64,000 nucleotides of DNA from Pseudomonas yangonensis. Lineage in GTDB: Bacteria; Pseudomonadota; Gammaproteobacteria; Pseudomonadales; Pseudomonadaceae. The DNA lies in NCBI RefSeq assembly GCF_009932725.1, contig NZ_BLJU01000023.1, forward strand, positions 41,656 through 105,655, written 5' to 3'. The notes under the pieces were generated by a model that saw only the letters and a program-made list of their open reading frames with translations, searched no databases and was not told the DNA's origin. The position numbers and the translations under genes were made by a program. Below are positions 1-11,004 of this stretch, piece by piece; position 1 is the first letter of the stretch, and each line of letters begins with the position of its first letter.

Positions 1-314
1 CCCGACTTCTTGAAGCCATCGGCGAAAATCCGGTCGACCTTGTTATTTCCGATATGGCCCCCAATATGAGTGGGGTGAGAACCGCCGATCAGGCGCGCGC
101 CATGTATCTGTGCGAGCTTGCGCTGGATCTGGCCGGACGGGTTTTGCGGCCGGGCGGGGATTTTCTGATCAAGATTTTCCAGGGCGAGGGTTTCGATGCG
201 TACCACAAACAGGTGCGCGAGACCTTCGACAAGGTGCAGATGCGCAAGCCGCTGTCGTCGCGGGATCGTTCCCGTGAACAATACCTGTTGGCGCGCGGCT
301 TTCGCGGATTATGA
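1..314 (+). CDS. rlmE: 23S rRNA 2'-O-methyltransferase RlmE (C-terminal part, 5' cut by window edge)
   Basis: RlmE (FtsJ/RrmJ) methylates the ribose of U2552 in the 23S A-loop of the 50S subunit. The reading frame is open from base 3 and ends at the TGA at 312-314; the N-terminal half lies outside the window. The visible part carries the family hallmarks: the SDMAPNMSG stretch with the catalytic Asp, FLIKIFQGEG with the catalytic Lys, and the C-terminal SREQYLLARGF with the conserved Glu. The next gene is ftsH, the pairing seen in many gamma-proteobacteria (rlmE-ftsH). The Met at 54 lies inside the SAM-binding domain and is not a plausible start. Confidence 0.95.
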   Translation, partial: RLLEAIGENPVDLVISDMAPNMSGVRTADQARAMYLCELALDLAGRVLRPGGDFLIKIFQGEGFDAYHKQVRETFDKVQMRKPLSSRDRSREQYLLARGFRGL

Positions 315-478
315 GTTGAAACTGGTGTCGGCTCTGTCGGTCTCAGTGGCATAAACCTCATAAAGGGTTACAGACGGTGCCTGCGGGATGTGGGCGTTTG
401 GTGTAAGTTAGGCCGGTATATCATTGGTCGTCATGGGAAGCCTGCTTCGCCACGAGGCCTGCTTCAGAGGGTAGCTAA

Positions 479-2401
<1,923 letters not shown>

Positions 2402-2409
2402 GGTTCCAT

Positions 2410-3261
2410 ATGTCTCAACAGCAACACCCGAGCCGGCTGCCTTGTGGCAGCCGGCTTCTTGATTTGTCCCGTCCGCAAGTGATGGGCATCCTCAACGTCA
2501 CTCCCGATTCGTTTTCCGACGGTGGGCGTTTCACGGCGCGCGACGCAGCCCTGCGTCATGCCGAACAGATGGTTGCCGCCGGCGCGACGCTGATCGACAT
2601 CGGTGGTGAGTCCACGCGTCCGGGCGCGCGAAGCGTTTCGCCGACCGAAGAGCTGGAGCGCGTTGCGCCGATGGTCGAAGCCATCGCTCGTGAGCTGGAC
2701 GTGATCATTTCCGTGGATACCTCGACACCGGCGGTCATGCGCGAAAGCGCAAGGCTGGGGGCGGGGCTGATCAACGATGTGCGCTCCCTGCAGCGCGATG
2801 GCGCTCTTGATGCTGCGGCTGACACCGGCTTGCCGGTTTGTCTGATGCATATGCGCGGTGAGCCTGGAAACATGCAGGACAACCCGCAATATCCGGATAT
2901 CGTCAGCGAAGTGCGGGATTTTCTCGCCGAACGCATGGCTGCATGCGCGACGGTCGGCATTCCCGCTGAGCGGATCGTACTCGATCCGGGGTTTGGGTTT
3001 GCCAAGACGCTGGAGCACAATCTGGTGCTGTTCAAGCGCATGAGCGAGCTCTCTGCCTTGGGCTGCCCCCTGCTGGTCGGCGTATCGCGCAAGAGCTTGA
3101 TTGGCAATGTGCTGGGGCGCGAAGTTGGCGGGCGACTCTACGGCAGTCTGGCATTGGCGGCCCTGGCGCTGACCAAGGGTGCGCATATTCTGCGTGTGCA
3201 CGATGTCGCCGAAACGGTAGACGTGGTGCGCATGATTGCTGCCGTTGAAGCGGCGCAGTAG
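2410..3261 (+). CDS. folP: dihydropteroate synthase
   Basis: FolP condenses p-aminobenzoate with hydroxymethyl-dihydropterin pyrophosphate to give dihydropteroate, and is the sulfonamide target. The 283-residue protein carries MGILNVTPDSFSDGG (pterin/PABA loop 1), DIGGESTRPGA (loop 2), LINDVRSL, CLMHMRGEP and a C-terminal GVSRKSLIG, all family signatures. The ATG at 2410 follows AAGG closely after the ftsH stop; the frame is open further upstream inside ftsH, but those codons are not FolP-like. A perfect 11-bp hairpin (2431-2456) sits inside the first codons and is reported separately. glmM follows, giving the ftsH-folP-glmM order. Confidence 0.96.
   Translation: MSQQQHPSRLPCGSRLLDLSRPQVMGILNVTPDSFSDGGRFTARDAALRHAEQMVAAGATLIDIGGESTRPGARSVSPTEELERVAPMVEAIARELDVIISVDTSTPAVMRESARLGAGLINDVRSLQRDGALDAAADTGLPVCLMHMRGEPGNMQDNPQYPDIVSEVRDFLAERMAACATVGIPAERIVLDPGFGFAKTLEHNLVLFKRMSELSALGCPLLVGVSRKSLIGNVLGREVGGRLYGSLALAALALTKGAHILRVHDVAETVDVVRMIAAVEAAQ
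2431..2460 (+). other. perfect hairpin inside the folP 5' coding region
   Basis: An 11-base arm at 2431-2441 is the exact reverse complement of 2446-2456, with a TTGT loop, followed by a T-rich stretch (TCTTGATTT). It resembles an intrinsic terminator or attenuator for ftsH placed within folP codons 8-16. The structure is read directly; its role is inference. Confidence 0.55.
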
Positions 3262-3430
3262 CAAATTTTTGAAAGCGTAGGCGAGGCGTTCTGGGCTAGG
3301 CATAAACAGCCAGGAAAAGTTCAGGGTCGCGTTCGACTTAACGTGCTGTATATGAGCATTTTGAGGCTGTTGAAAAAGGCGGCCAGACAACGCAGGTCGT
3401 GTTCAGTGGCCTGCTAACAAGGAAAGCGTT

Positions 3431-4768
3431 ATGGCTAGAAAATATTTCGGCACCGACGGCATTCGTGGGCGCGTCGGTCAGTTCCCCATTACTCCCGACT
3501 TCATGCTCAAGCTTGGCTGGGCGGCGGGCATGGCGTTTCGCAAGCAGGGCAAGTGCCGCATCCTGATCGGCAAGGACACACGAATCTCCGGCTATATGTT
3601 CGAGTCCGCCCTGGAGGCGGGATTGGCTGCTGCGGGCGCGGACGTGCAACTGCTCGGTCCGATGCCGACGCCGGCCATTGCCTATCTGACGCGCACCTTC
3701 CAGGCCGACGCGGGTATTGTCATCAGTGCCTCGCACAATCCGCACGATGACAATGGCATCAAGTTTTTCTCCAGCGAGGGCACCAAGCTGCCGGATGATG
3801 TCGAGGCGATGATCGAGGAGCTGCTCGACCAGCCTATGACCGTCGTGGAGTCTGCGGGGATCGGCAAGGCTTCGCGCATCAACGACGCTTCCGGTCGCTA
3901 TATCGAGTTCTGCAAGGGCAGTGTGCCGAGCGGTACCAGCTTCAAGGGCTTGAAGATCGTCATCGACTGCGCCCATGGCGCTGCCTACAAGGTGGCGCCC
4001 AGCGTGTTTCGCGAGCTGGGCGCTGAGGTGCGGGTCATCTCGGCGCAGCCTGATGGCCTCAATATCAACGACGGCTGTGGCTCCACCCATATCGCTGCGC
4101 TGCAGGCCGAGGTGGTGGCGCAGCAGGCTGATCTGGGTATCGCCTTCGATGGCGATGCCGACCGCGTCCTGATGGTCGATCAATATGGTGCAGTGGTCGA
4201 TGGTGACGAGTTGCTGTTCATCATCGCTCGCGACCTGCAGGAGCGTGGGCGACTGCGCGGTGGTGTGGTCGGTACGCTGATGAGCAACCTGGGGCTGGAA
4301 CTGGCGCTGGCTGATCTGAACATCCCGTTCATTCGTGCCAATGTCGGTGACCGCTACGTGATCGCCGAGCTGCTGGCGCGCAACTGGCAGTTGGGTGGTG
4401 AGAACTCCGGGCACCTGGTGTGCTTCCAGCACACCACTACCGGCGATGCGATCGTTGCGGCTCTGCAGGTACTGATGGCGCTCAAGCGTCGCGGTCAGAG
4501 CCTGGTCGAGGCGCGCAGTGACCTGAAGAAGTGCCCGCAGGTATTGGTCAATGTGCGTTTTTCCAGTGCGGTCGATCCGCTCGAGCATCCTTCGGTGAAA
4601 GAAGCCTGTGCTCGGGTGACCGAGAGCATGGCCGGGCGTGGCCGAGTGTTGCTGCGCAAGTCCGGCACCGAGCCGCTCGTTCGGGTGATGGTCGAAGGCG
4701 ACGATGAAAGCTTGGTTCGTGGCTATGCCGATGAATTGGCTAAGATTGTTGCCGAAGTCTGTGCTTGA
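3431..4768 (+). CDS. glmM: phosphoglucosamine mutase
   Basis: GlmM converts glucosamine-6-phosphate to glucosamine-1-phosphate, a cytoplasmic step toward UDP-GlcNAc for peptidoglycan and LPS. The 445-residue protein begins MARKYFGTDGIRGRVG, has the phospho-serine loop ISASHNPHDDNG with active Ser at residue 101, the metal loop DGDADR, and the C-terminal phosphate-binding RKSGTEPLVRVM. An AAGGAAAG ribosome site lies 8 bases before the ATG. A 169-base gap separates it from folP; I saw no confident promoter there. Length is typical of the family. Confidence 0.97.
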   Translation: MARKYFGTDGIRGRVGQFPITPDFMLKLGWAAGMAFRKQGKCRILIGKDTRISGYMFESALEAGLAAAGADVQLLGPMPTPAIAYLTRTFQADAGIVISASHNPHDDNGIKFFSSEGTKLPDDVEAMIEELLDQPMTVVESAGIGKASRINDASGRYIEFCKGSVPSGTSFKGLKIVIDCAHGAAYKVAPSVFRELGAEVRVISAQPDGLNINDGCGSTHIAALQAEVVAQQADLGIAFDGDADRVLMVDQYGAVVDGDELLFIIARDLQERGRLRGGVVGTLMSNLGLELALADLNIPFIRANVGDRYVIAELLARNWQLGGENSGHLVCFQHTTTGDAIVAALQVLMALKRRGQSLVEARSDLKKCPQVLVNVRFSSAVDPLEHPSVKEACARVTESMAGRGRVLLRKSGTEPLVRVMVEGDDESLVRGYADELAKIVAEVCA

Positions 4769-4833
4769 TTGCGCTTGCTACTGCGGATGCTCTTGGGTAA
4801 CATCTGCGCCCTCTTTGATCGACGAGGTAAAAC

Positions 4834-5589
4834 ATGCGTCGCCCCTTGGTCGCCGGTAACTGGAAAATGCACGGTACCCGCGCCAGCGTCGCAGAGCTGA
4901 TCGAAGGGCTGCGTCAGCAGGACTTGCCTGCCGATGTCGAGGTCGCGGTGTTCCCCTCCAGTCTGCATATCGCTCAGGTCGTCGAAGGCCTGGATGGCAA
5001 GGCTGTGAAGGTTGGAGCGCAGGATTGCGCGGCGCAAGTCGAGCAGGGCGCCTTGACCGGTGAGCTGGCAGTCAGCCAGTTGGTCGATTGCGGTTGCAGG
5101 CTGGTGTTGGTTGGCCATTCCGAGCGTCGCCTGATTCTGGGCGAAAGCGATGAAGTGGTTGTGCGCAAGTTTGCAGCGGTACAGGCGGCGGGGCTGGTTC
5201 CCGTGCTCTGTGTCGGTGAGACCCGTGAACAGCGTGAAGCGAATGCGACGCTGGGAGTGGTGGGTGGCCAGCTGGCCGCAGTGATCGATGTTTTGGGTGT
5301 CGATTCGCTGAAGGACGCCATCGTTGCCTATGAGCCTGTTTGGGCCATTGGTACCGGGTTGACCGCTACGCCGGAGCAGGCTCAGGAAGTGCATGCAGCG
5401 ATTCGTGCGCAGGTTGCGCAGCTGAATGCTGAAGTTGCCAATGAGCTGAGAATTCTTTATGGCGGCAGTGTGAAAGCCGCCAGTGCAGCCGAGTTGTTCG
5501 GCATGCAGGATATCGATGGGGGGCTCGTGGGTGGAGCCTCTCTGAATGCGGATGAATTCGGTGCGATCTGTCGCGCTGCGGGAAGCTGA
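4834..5589 (+). CDS. tpiA: triosephosphate isomerase
   Basis: TpiA interconverts dihydroxyacetone phosphate and glyceraldehyde-3-phosphate in central carbon metabolism. The 251-residue TIM barrel starts MRRPLVAGNWKMHG (Asn and Lys of the active site), has catalytic His95 in GHSERR and catalytic Glu167 in AYEPVWAIGTG, and the phosphate-binding YGGSVKA and GGLVGGASL loops. The start ATG follows GACGAGGTAAAAC. It is separated from secG by only 3 bases, so tpiA and secG are almost certainly cotranscribed. Confidence 0.97.
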   Translation: MRRPLVAGNWKMHGTRASVAELIEGLRQQDLPADVEVAVFPSSLHIAQVVEGLDGKAVKVGAQDCAAQVEQGALTGELAVSQLVDCGCRLVLVGHSERRLILGESDEVVVRKFAAVQAAGLVPVLCVGETREQREANATLGVVGGQLAAVIDVLGVDSLKDAIVAYEPVWAIGTGLTATPEQAQEVHAAIRAQVAQLNAEVANELRILYGGSVKAASAAELFGMQDIDGGLVGGASLNADEFGAICRAAGS

Positions 5590-5592
5590 AGA

Positions 5593-5970
5593 ATGCTGGA
5601 AACCGTCATTGTTGTTCTGCACCTGCTGGGTGCGATCGGGATTGTGGTGCTGGTTTTGCTGCAGCAGGGTAAGGGTGCGGACGCGGGTGCGTCGTTCGGT
5701 TCGGGTGCTTCGGCAACCGTATTCGGAAGCCAAGGTTCCTCTACCTTTCTGAGTAAGTTTACTGGTATACTCGCCGCAGGTTTTTTCATTACCAGCTTGG
5801 GTTTAGCGTTCTTTGCTAAAGAAAAAGCTGATGCACTGACTCAGGTTGGTCTGCCAGATCCAGCGGTTCTGGAAGTTCAACAAAAGCCGGCGGTCGAAGA
5901 CGTGCCGGTGCTCGAAGAGCAAGCTCCAGCGTCCGATGCTTCGGATGTGCCGGAGGCTCCAGAGCGGTAA
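5593..5970 (+). CDS. secG: preprotein translocase subunit SecG
   Basis: SecG is the small accessory subunit of the SecYEG translocon in the inner membrane. The 125-residue protein has two predicted membrane helices (about 2-22 and 53-73) around a Gly/Ser-rich loop (GKGADAGASFGSGAS) with the conserved FGS motif, then an acidic/proline-rich C-terminal tail (about 80-125) longer than in the E. coli protein. It starts 3 bases after tpiA, and tRNA-Leu begins 7 bases after its stop, so the tRNA may be matured from the tpiA-secG transcript. Confidence 0.95.
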   Translation: MLETVIVVLHLLGAIGIVVLVLLQQGKGADAGASFGSGASATVFGSQGSSTFLSKFTGILAAGFFITSLGLAFFAKEKADALTQVGLPDPAVLEVQQKPAVEDVPVLEEQAPASDASDVPEAPER

Positions 5971-5977
5971 CCGTTTT

Positions 5978-6063
5978 GCCGAGGTGGTGGAATTGGTAGA
6001 CACGCTACCTTGAGGTGGTAGTGGCCATAGGCTGTAGGGGTTCGAGTCCCCTCCTCGGTACCA
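5978..6063 (+). tRNA. tRNA-Leu (anticodon GAG)
   Basis: An 86-base class II tRNA including an encoded CCA. The acceptor arm GCCGAGG pairs with CCTCGGT (a G-T closing pair), the anticodon stem CTACC/GGTAG encloses a 7-base loop with GAG at 6012-6014, there is a short variable arm, and the T loop is GGTTCGAGTCC. It reads CUC/CUU codons. No separate promoter is visible in the 7 bases after secG. Confidence 0.96.
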
Positions 6064-6068
6064 TACTC

Positions 6069-6100
6069 AAGAAAGCCCGCAGTTCGCGGGCTTTCTTGTT
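6069..6100 (+). terminator. intrinsic terminator after tRNA-Leu
   Basis: A 12-base arm at 6069-6080 pairs perfectly with 6086-6097 across an AGTTC loop. The second arm contains T runs. It should end the tpiA-secG-tRNA transcript. Confidence 0.85.
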
Positions 6101-6114
6101 GCTGGAGTGTTTGG

Positions 6115-6144
6115 TTGACCCTCGCCAGGGGGTGGCCGTATAAT
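6115..6144 (+). promoter_or_regulatory. sigma-70 promoter of the initiator tRNA/rimP operon
   Basis: A -35 TTGACC at 6115-6120 and a perfect -10 TATAAT at 6139-6144 are separated by 18 bases. The tRNA-fMet begins 17 bases after the -10. This is one of the best sigma-70 matches in the window. Confidence 0.85.
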
Positions 6145-6160
6145 TCCGGCCCAGCTTTGA

Positions 6161-6237
<77 letters not shown>

Positions 6238-6247
6238 GTTTCAGCAG

Positions 6248-6270
6248 GCCCCTTTTCAGGGGCTTTTTGT
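6248..6270 (+). terminator. first terminator-like hairpin in the metY-rimP leader
   Basis: GCCCCT at 6248-6253 pairs with AGGGGC at 6258-6263, followed by TTTTT. It lies 10 bases after the tRNA CCA and would end most metY transcripts, with read-through into rimP. Confidence 0.75.
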
Positions 6271-6315
6271 TAGCTGAAAGACAGTGTCCGCCGGTATTTT
6301 CGGTGGATTGAAGGG

Positions 6316-6340
6316 ATGGGCGTTTCGCCCATTTTTTATT
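6316..6340 (+). terminator. second terminator-like hairpin upstream of rimP
   Basis: ATGGGCG at 6316-6322 pairs perfectly with CGCCCAT at 6326-6332 across a TTT loop, followed by TTTTTATT. It sits 27 bases before the rimP GTG. Tandem with the first hairpin, it suggests attenuation of the operon, in line with NusA-linked control of this operon in E. coli. Confidence 0.7.
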
Positions 6341-6366
6341 TGCACAGCATGCACGAGGGCCGTTAA

Positions 6367-6825
6367 GTGTCGAGCAAGCTAGAACAGTTGCAGGCCTTGT
6401 TGGCCCCGGTAATCGAGGCGCTCGGTTATCAATGTTGGGGCATCGAGTTCCTGTCGCAGGGGCGTCATTCGTTGCTGCGTGTCTATATCGATAAGGCCGA
6501 CGGCATTCTTATCGACGATTGCGAGATCGTCAGCCGTCAGCTCAGTGGTGTACTCGATGTCGAGGATCCGATTTCCTCCGAGTACACGCTGGAAGTTTCC
6601 TCTCCTGGCATGGATCGTCCGTTGTTCACTCTCGAACAGTTTGCGGGGCATGTCGGTGAGCAGGTGAAGATCAAGCTGCGTTCGCCTTTCGATGGGCGTC
6701 GCAACTTCCAGGGCCTCCTTCGCGGTGTGGAGGAGCAGGACGTGGTGGTGCAGGTGGATGACCACGAGTATCTGTTGCCGATCGACCTGATCGACAAGGC
6801 CAATATCATCCCCCGATTTGATTGA
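6367..6825 (+). CDS. rimP: ribosome maturation factor RimP
   Basis: RimP assists maturation of the 30S subunit. The 152-residue protein has the N-terminal alpha/beta domain (WGIEFLSQG, LRVYIDKADGILIDDCEIVSRQLSGVLDVEDP), the family signature YTLEVSSPGMDRPLF and a C-terminal SH3-like barrel (about 90-150). The start is GTG at 6367 with GAGGG about 8 bases upstream; there is no ATG candidate. It is the first protein gene after metY and is followed by nusA. Confidence 0.95.
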   Translation: MSSKLEQLQALLAPVIEALGYQCWGIEFLSQGRHSLLRVYIDKADGILIDDCEIVSRQLSGVLDVEDPISSEYTLEVSSPGMDRPLFTLEQFAGHVGEQVKIKLRSPFDGRRNFQGLLRGVEEQDVVVQVDDHEYLLPIDLIDKANIIPRFD

Positions 6826-6985
6826 TATGCGGATTCTGTGTCGCTGCCGGACTGTCGATTGTCGGTGCAGTGCGAGCGACACAGATGGCGCGAAGGTAGC
6901 GCGGCAGCGCACGGGTGTAGCGCCAATGGCGTGAACGTGACGCGAATTGCGCAGAACCAATGGATTGCGAAAGGCGAGGCGTACG

Positions 6986-8467
6986 ATGAGCAAAGAAGTA
7001 CTGCTGGTTGTTGAGTCGGTATCCAACGAGAAGGGTGTACCGGCCGGCGTGATTTTCGAGGCGCTGGAGCTGGCTCTGGCGACCGCCACCAAGAAACGTT
7101 TCGAGGACGAAGTCGACCTGCGTGTGTCGATCAATCGCCAGAACGGTAGCTACGAAACCTTCCGCCGCTGGACCGTGGTCGATGAGTCCGAGTTCGAAGA
7201 TCCGGCCTATCAGCTGACTGACGACATGCCGCAGGCCGTCGAAGCCAACGCCAAGATCGGTGACGTGCTCGAAGAAAAAGTCGAGTCCATCGAGTTCGGC
7301 CGTATCGCCGCGCAAACCGCTAAGCAGGTCATCGTGCAGAAAGTGCGCGAGGCTGAACGCGCCCAGGTGGTCGACGCCTACCGCGAGCGCCTGGGCGAGA
7401 TCATCTCCGGCACCGTGAAGAAGGTCACCCGCGACAACGTTATCGTTGACCTGGGTAACAACGCTGAGGCGCTGCTGGCCCGCGAAGACATCATTCCGCG
7501 CGAGACTTTCCGCGTTGGTGTGCGTCTGCGTGCCCTGCTCAAGGAAATTCGTACCGAGAACCGCGGTCCGCAGCTGATCCTGTCGCGTACCGCTCCGGAA
7601 ATGCTGATCGAGCTGTTCCGCATCGAAGTACCGGAAATCGCCGAAGGGCTGATCGACGTCAAGGCCGCTTCCCGTGATCCGGGCTCGCGCGCCAAGATTG
7701 CCGTGCGCTCCAAGGACAAGCGTATCGACCCGCAGGGCGCCTGTATCGGCATGCGCGGTTCGCGCGTTCAGGCCGTTTCCGGCGAACTGGGCGGCGAGCG
7801 TGTGGATATCGTGCTGTGGGACGACAACCCTGCGCAGTTCGTGATCAATGCCATGTCGCCGGCTGAAGTGGCTGCGATCATCGTCGACGAAGATGCCCAT
7901 GCCATGGACATCGCCGTTGCCGAAGACAACTTGGCTCAGGCCATTGGTCGTGGCGGTCAGAACGTGCGTCTGGCCAGTCAGCTGACCGGCTGGACCCTGA
8001 ACGTGATGACCGAAGCGGACATCCAGGCCAAGCAGCAGGCAGAAACCGGCGACATCATGCAGTCCTTCATCGACGAGCTGGAAGTCGACGAAGAACTGGC
8101 TCAAGTCCTGGTCGAAGAGGGTTTCACCAGTCTCGAAGAGATTGCCTACGTACCCATGGAAGAAATGCTCAGCATCGATGGCTTCGACGAGGAGATCGTC
8201 AACGAGCTGCGTGCACGGGCCAAGGATCGTCTGCTGACCAAGGCGATCGCCAACGAGGAGAAGTTGGCCGATGCCCATCCGGCAGATGATCTGCTGGAAC
8301 TGGAAGGCATGGACAAGGCGCTGGCTCTTGAGCTCGCGCTGCGCGGCGTGATTACCCGTGAAGACCTGGCCGAGCAGTCTATCGACGACCTGCTCGACAT
8401 CGACGGCATCGACGAAGAGCGTGCCGGCAAGCTGATCATGGCCGCTCGAGCCCACTGGTTCGAATAA
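6986..8467 (+). CDS. nusA: transcription termination/antitermination protein NusA
   Basis: NusA binds RNA polymerase and modulates pausing, termination and antitermination. The 493-residue protein starts MSKEVLLVVESVSNEKG and has the N-terminal RNAP-binding domain (about 1-130), an S1 domain (SGTVKKVTRDNVIVDLG), two KH domains (IDPQGACIGMRGSRVQ; NLAQAIGRGGQNVRLAS) and two C-terminal acidic helix-hairpin-helix repeats (about 360-490), as in gamma-proteobacteria. The ATG at 6986 fits homologues; the frame stays open to 6947, but that extension is not NusA-like. The 160-base gap after rimP contains no obvious terminator. Confidence 0.97.
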   Translation: MSKEVLLVVESVSNEKGVPAGVIFEALELALATATKKRFEDEVDLRVSINRQNGSYETFRRWTVVDESEFEDPAYQLTDDMPQAVEANAKIGDVLEEKVESIEFGRIAAQTAKQVIVQKVREAERAQVVDAYRERLGEIISGTVKKVTRDNVIVDLGNNAEALLAREDIIPRETFRVGVRLRALLKEIRTENRGPQLILSRTAPEMLIELFRIEVPEIAEGLIDVKAASRDPGSRAKIAVRSKDKRIDPQGACIGMRGSRVQAVSGELGGERVDIVLWDDNPAQFVINAMSPAEVAAIIVDEDAHAMDIAVAEDNLAQAIGRGGQNVRLASQLTGWTLNVMTEADIQAKQQAETGDIMQSFIDELEVDEELAQVLVEEGFTSLEEIAYVPMEEMLSIDGFDEEIVNELRARAKDRLLTKAIANEEKLADAHPADDLLELEGMDKALALELALRGVITREDLAEQSIDDLLDIDGIDEERAGKLIMAARAHWFE

Positions 8468-8494
8468 GCGGTTGCGGCCTGAGGAGAAAGATGC

Positions 8495-10984
8495 ATGACG
8501 CAAGTCACGGTGAAAGAACTGGCCAAAGTGGTCGACACTCCGGTTGAACGCCTGCTGCAGCAGATGCGTGAAGCCGGTCTGTCCCACAGCAGTGCCGAAC
8601 AAGTAGTGACCGATAGTGAGAAACAGGCCCTGTTGGCCCATCTCAAGAGCAGTCACGGCGACAAGGTCGAAGAGCCGCGCAAGATTACCTTGCAGCGCAA
8701 GACCACCAGCACCCTCAAGGTGGCTGGCAGCAAGACCATCAGCGTTGAAGTGCGCAAGAAGAAGACCTTCGTCAAGCGCAGCCCGGAAGAGCTCGAAGCC
8801 GAGAAGCAGCGCGAGCTGGAAGCTCAGCAGGCAGCTGCCGAGGCCGAGCGCCTGAAGGCCGAGGAAGAAGCCAAGCGCAAGGCCGAAGAGGAGGCCAAGC
8901 GCCAGGCTGCTGCTGCTCCCGCCGTCGAAACCACGGCCGCCGCCGCTGCGCCGGCTCCGACCAGCGAGCCGGCAGTTGCCGCTCCGGTCGTCGAGGTAGA
9001 GCGCAAGAAAGAAGAAGTGCGTCGTCCCGAGAAGGCGCGCAGCGACGAAGACGAGCGTCGTGATCGCAAGCACGCGCAGCACCGCCCGACCCTCAAGGAA
9101 AAGGCACCGGCTCCGCGCGTCGCACCACGCAGTGTCGATGAAGAGAGCGATGGCTTCCGTCGTGGCGGTCGCGGCAAGGCCAAGATGAAGAAGCGCAACC
9201 AGCACGGCTTCCAGGCTCCGGCCGGTCCGGTGGTGCGTGAAGTATCGATTGGCGAAACCATCACCGTGGGCGAACTGGCCCAGCAGATGTCGGTGAAGGC
9301 CGCTGAAGTCATCAAGTTCATGTTCAAGATGGGCTCGCCTGCCACCATCAACCAGGTGCTGGATCAGGAAACTGCCCAGCTGGTCGCCGAAGAGCTGGGC
9401 CACAAGGTCAAGCTGGTCAGCGACAACGCGCTGGAAGATTCCCTGGCCGAGTCGCTGAAGTTCGAAGGTGAAGCGATGTCCCGTGCGCCGGTGGTGACCG
9501 TAATGGGTCACGTCGACCATGGTAAGACCTCGCTGCTCGACTATATCCGTCGTGCCAAGGTGGCTTCCGGTGAGGCAGGTGGCATCACTCAGCACATCGG
9601 TGCCTACCACGTGGAAACCGACCGCGGCATGGTCACCTTCCTCGACACCCCCGGTCACGCCGCGTTTACCCAGATGCGTGCCCGTGGTGCCAAGGCCACC
9701 GACATCGTCATCCTCGTCGTCGCTGCTGACGACGGCGTGATGCCGCAGACCCAGGAAGCCGTGCAGCACGCGAAAGCGGCTGGCGTGCCGATCGTGGTTG
9801 CGGTGAACAAGATGGACAAGCCGGAAGCCAATCCGGACAACATCAAGAACGGCCTGGCCGCGCTGGACGTGATCCCGGAAGAGTGGGGCGGCGACGCACC
9901 CTTCGTCCCGGTTTCCGCCAAGGCCGGTACCGGTATCGACGAGCTGCTCGAAGCCGTTCTGCTGCAGGCCGAGGTTCTCGAACTGAAAGCCACTCCGACC
10001 GCTCCCGGTCGTGGTGTGGTGGTCGAATCGCGTCTGGACAAGGGCCGCGGCCCGGTCGCTACCGTGCTGGTTCAGGACGGTACCCTGCGTCAGGGCGACA
10101 TGGTTCTGGTTGGCGTCAACTACGGCCGCGTGCGTGCCATGCTCGACGAGAACGGCAAGCCGATCAAGGAAGCCGGTCCGTCGATTCCGGTCGAGATCCT
10201 CGGCCTGGACGGCACTCCGGATGCCGGTGACGAGATGATGGTGGTGGCCGACGAGAAGAAGGCCCGCGAAGTCGCTCTGTTCCGTCAGGGCAAGTTCCGC
10301 GAGGTCAAACTGGCTCGTGCCCACGCCGGCAAGCTGGAAAACATCTTCGAGAGCATGGGCCAGGAAGAGAAGAAGACCCTCAACATCGTCCTCAAGGCCG
10401 ACGTGCGTGGTTCTCTGGAAGCCCTGCAGGGCTCGCTCAGCACCCTGGGCAACGACGAAGTGCAGGTGCGTGTGGTCGGTGGCGGCGTCGGTGGTATCAC
10501 CGAGTCCGATGCCAACCTGGCGCTGGCTTCCAATGCCGTGCTGTTCGGCTTCAACGTCCGTGCTGATGCCGGTGCGCGCAAGATCGTCGAGTCCGAAGGC
10601 CTCGACATGCGCTACTACAACGTCATCTACGACATCATCGAAGACGTCAAGAAGGCCCTCACCGGTATGCTCGGCAGCGATGTTCGCGAGAACATCCTGG
10701 GCACCGCGGAAGTGCGTGACGTGTTCCGTTCGCCGAAGTTCGGCGCCGTCGCTGGCTGCATGGTCATCGAAGGCACCGTCTACCGCAATCGTCCGATCCG
10801 CGTACTGCGCGAGGACGTGGTGATCTTCGAGGGCGAGCTGGAATCGCTGCGTCGCTTCAAGGACGACGTCGCCGAAGTGCGTAACGGCATGGAGTGCGGT
10901 ATCGGCGTGAAGAGCTACAACGACGTCAAGGTCGGCGACAAGATCGAAGTGTTCGAGAAGGTCCAGGTGGCGCGCAGTCTGTAA
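8495..10984 (+). CDS. infB: translation initiation factor IF-2
   Basis: IF2 is the GTPase that delivers fMet-tRNA to the 30S subunit. The 829-residue protein has the N-terminal IF2N module, a long charged Lys/Glu/Ala-rich linker (about residues 90-240, low complexity), a second IF2N-like domain, the G domain with G1 GHVDHGKT at 338-345, DTPGHAAF and NKMDKPEAN, then domains II-IV ending VQVARSL. GAGGAG precedes the ATG. Internal starts producing shorter IF2 forms are known in enterics, but I cannot support one here. It lies 27 bases after nusA in the same operon. Confidence 0.97.
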   Translation: MTQVTVKELAKVVDTPVERLLQQMREAGLSHSSAEQVVTDSEKQALLAHLKSSHGDKVEEPRKITLQRKTTSTLKVAGSKTISVEVRKKKTFVKRSPEELEAEKQRELEAQQAAAEAERLKAEEEAKRKAEEEAKRQAAAAPAVETTAAAAAPAPTSEPAVAAPVVEVERKKEEVRRPEKARSDEDERRDRKHAQHRPTLKEKAPAPRVAPRSVDEESDGFRRGGRGKAKMKKRNQHGFQAPAGPVVREVSIGETITVGELAQQMSVKAAEVIKFMFKMGSPATINQVLDQETAQLVAEELGHKVKLVSDNALEDSLAESLKFEGEAMSRAPVVTVMGHVDHGKTSLLDYIRRAKVASGEAGGITQHIGAYHVETDRGMVTFLDTPGHAAFTQMRARGAKATDIVILVVAADDGVMPQTQEAVQHAKAAGVPIVVAVNKMDKPEANPDNIKNGLAALDVIPEEWGGDAPFVPVSAKAGTGIDELLEAVLLQAEVLELKATPTAPGRGVVVESRLDKGRGPVATVLVQDGTLRQGDMVLVGVNYGRVRAMLDENGKPIKEAGPSIPVEILGLDGTPDAGDEMMVVADEKKAREVALFRQGKFREVKLARAHAGKLENIFESMGQEEKKTLNIVLKADVRGSLEALQGSLSTLGNDEVQVRVVGGGVGGITESDANLALASNAVLFGFNVRADAGARKIVESEGLDMRYYNVIYDIIEDVKKALTGMLGSDVRENILGTAEVRDVFRSPKFGAVAGCMVIEGTVYRNRPIRVLREDVVIFEGELESLRRFKDDVAEVRNGMECGIGVKSYNDVKVGDKIEVFEKVQVARSL

Positions 10985-11004
10985 GCGCGACATCCCGATC
11001 ACGC

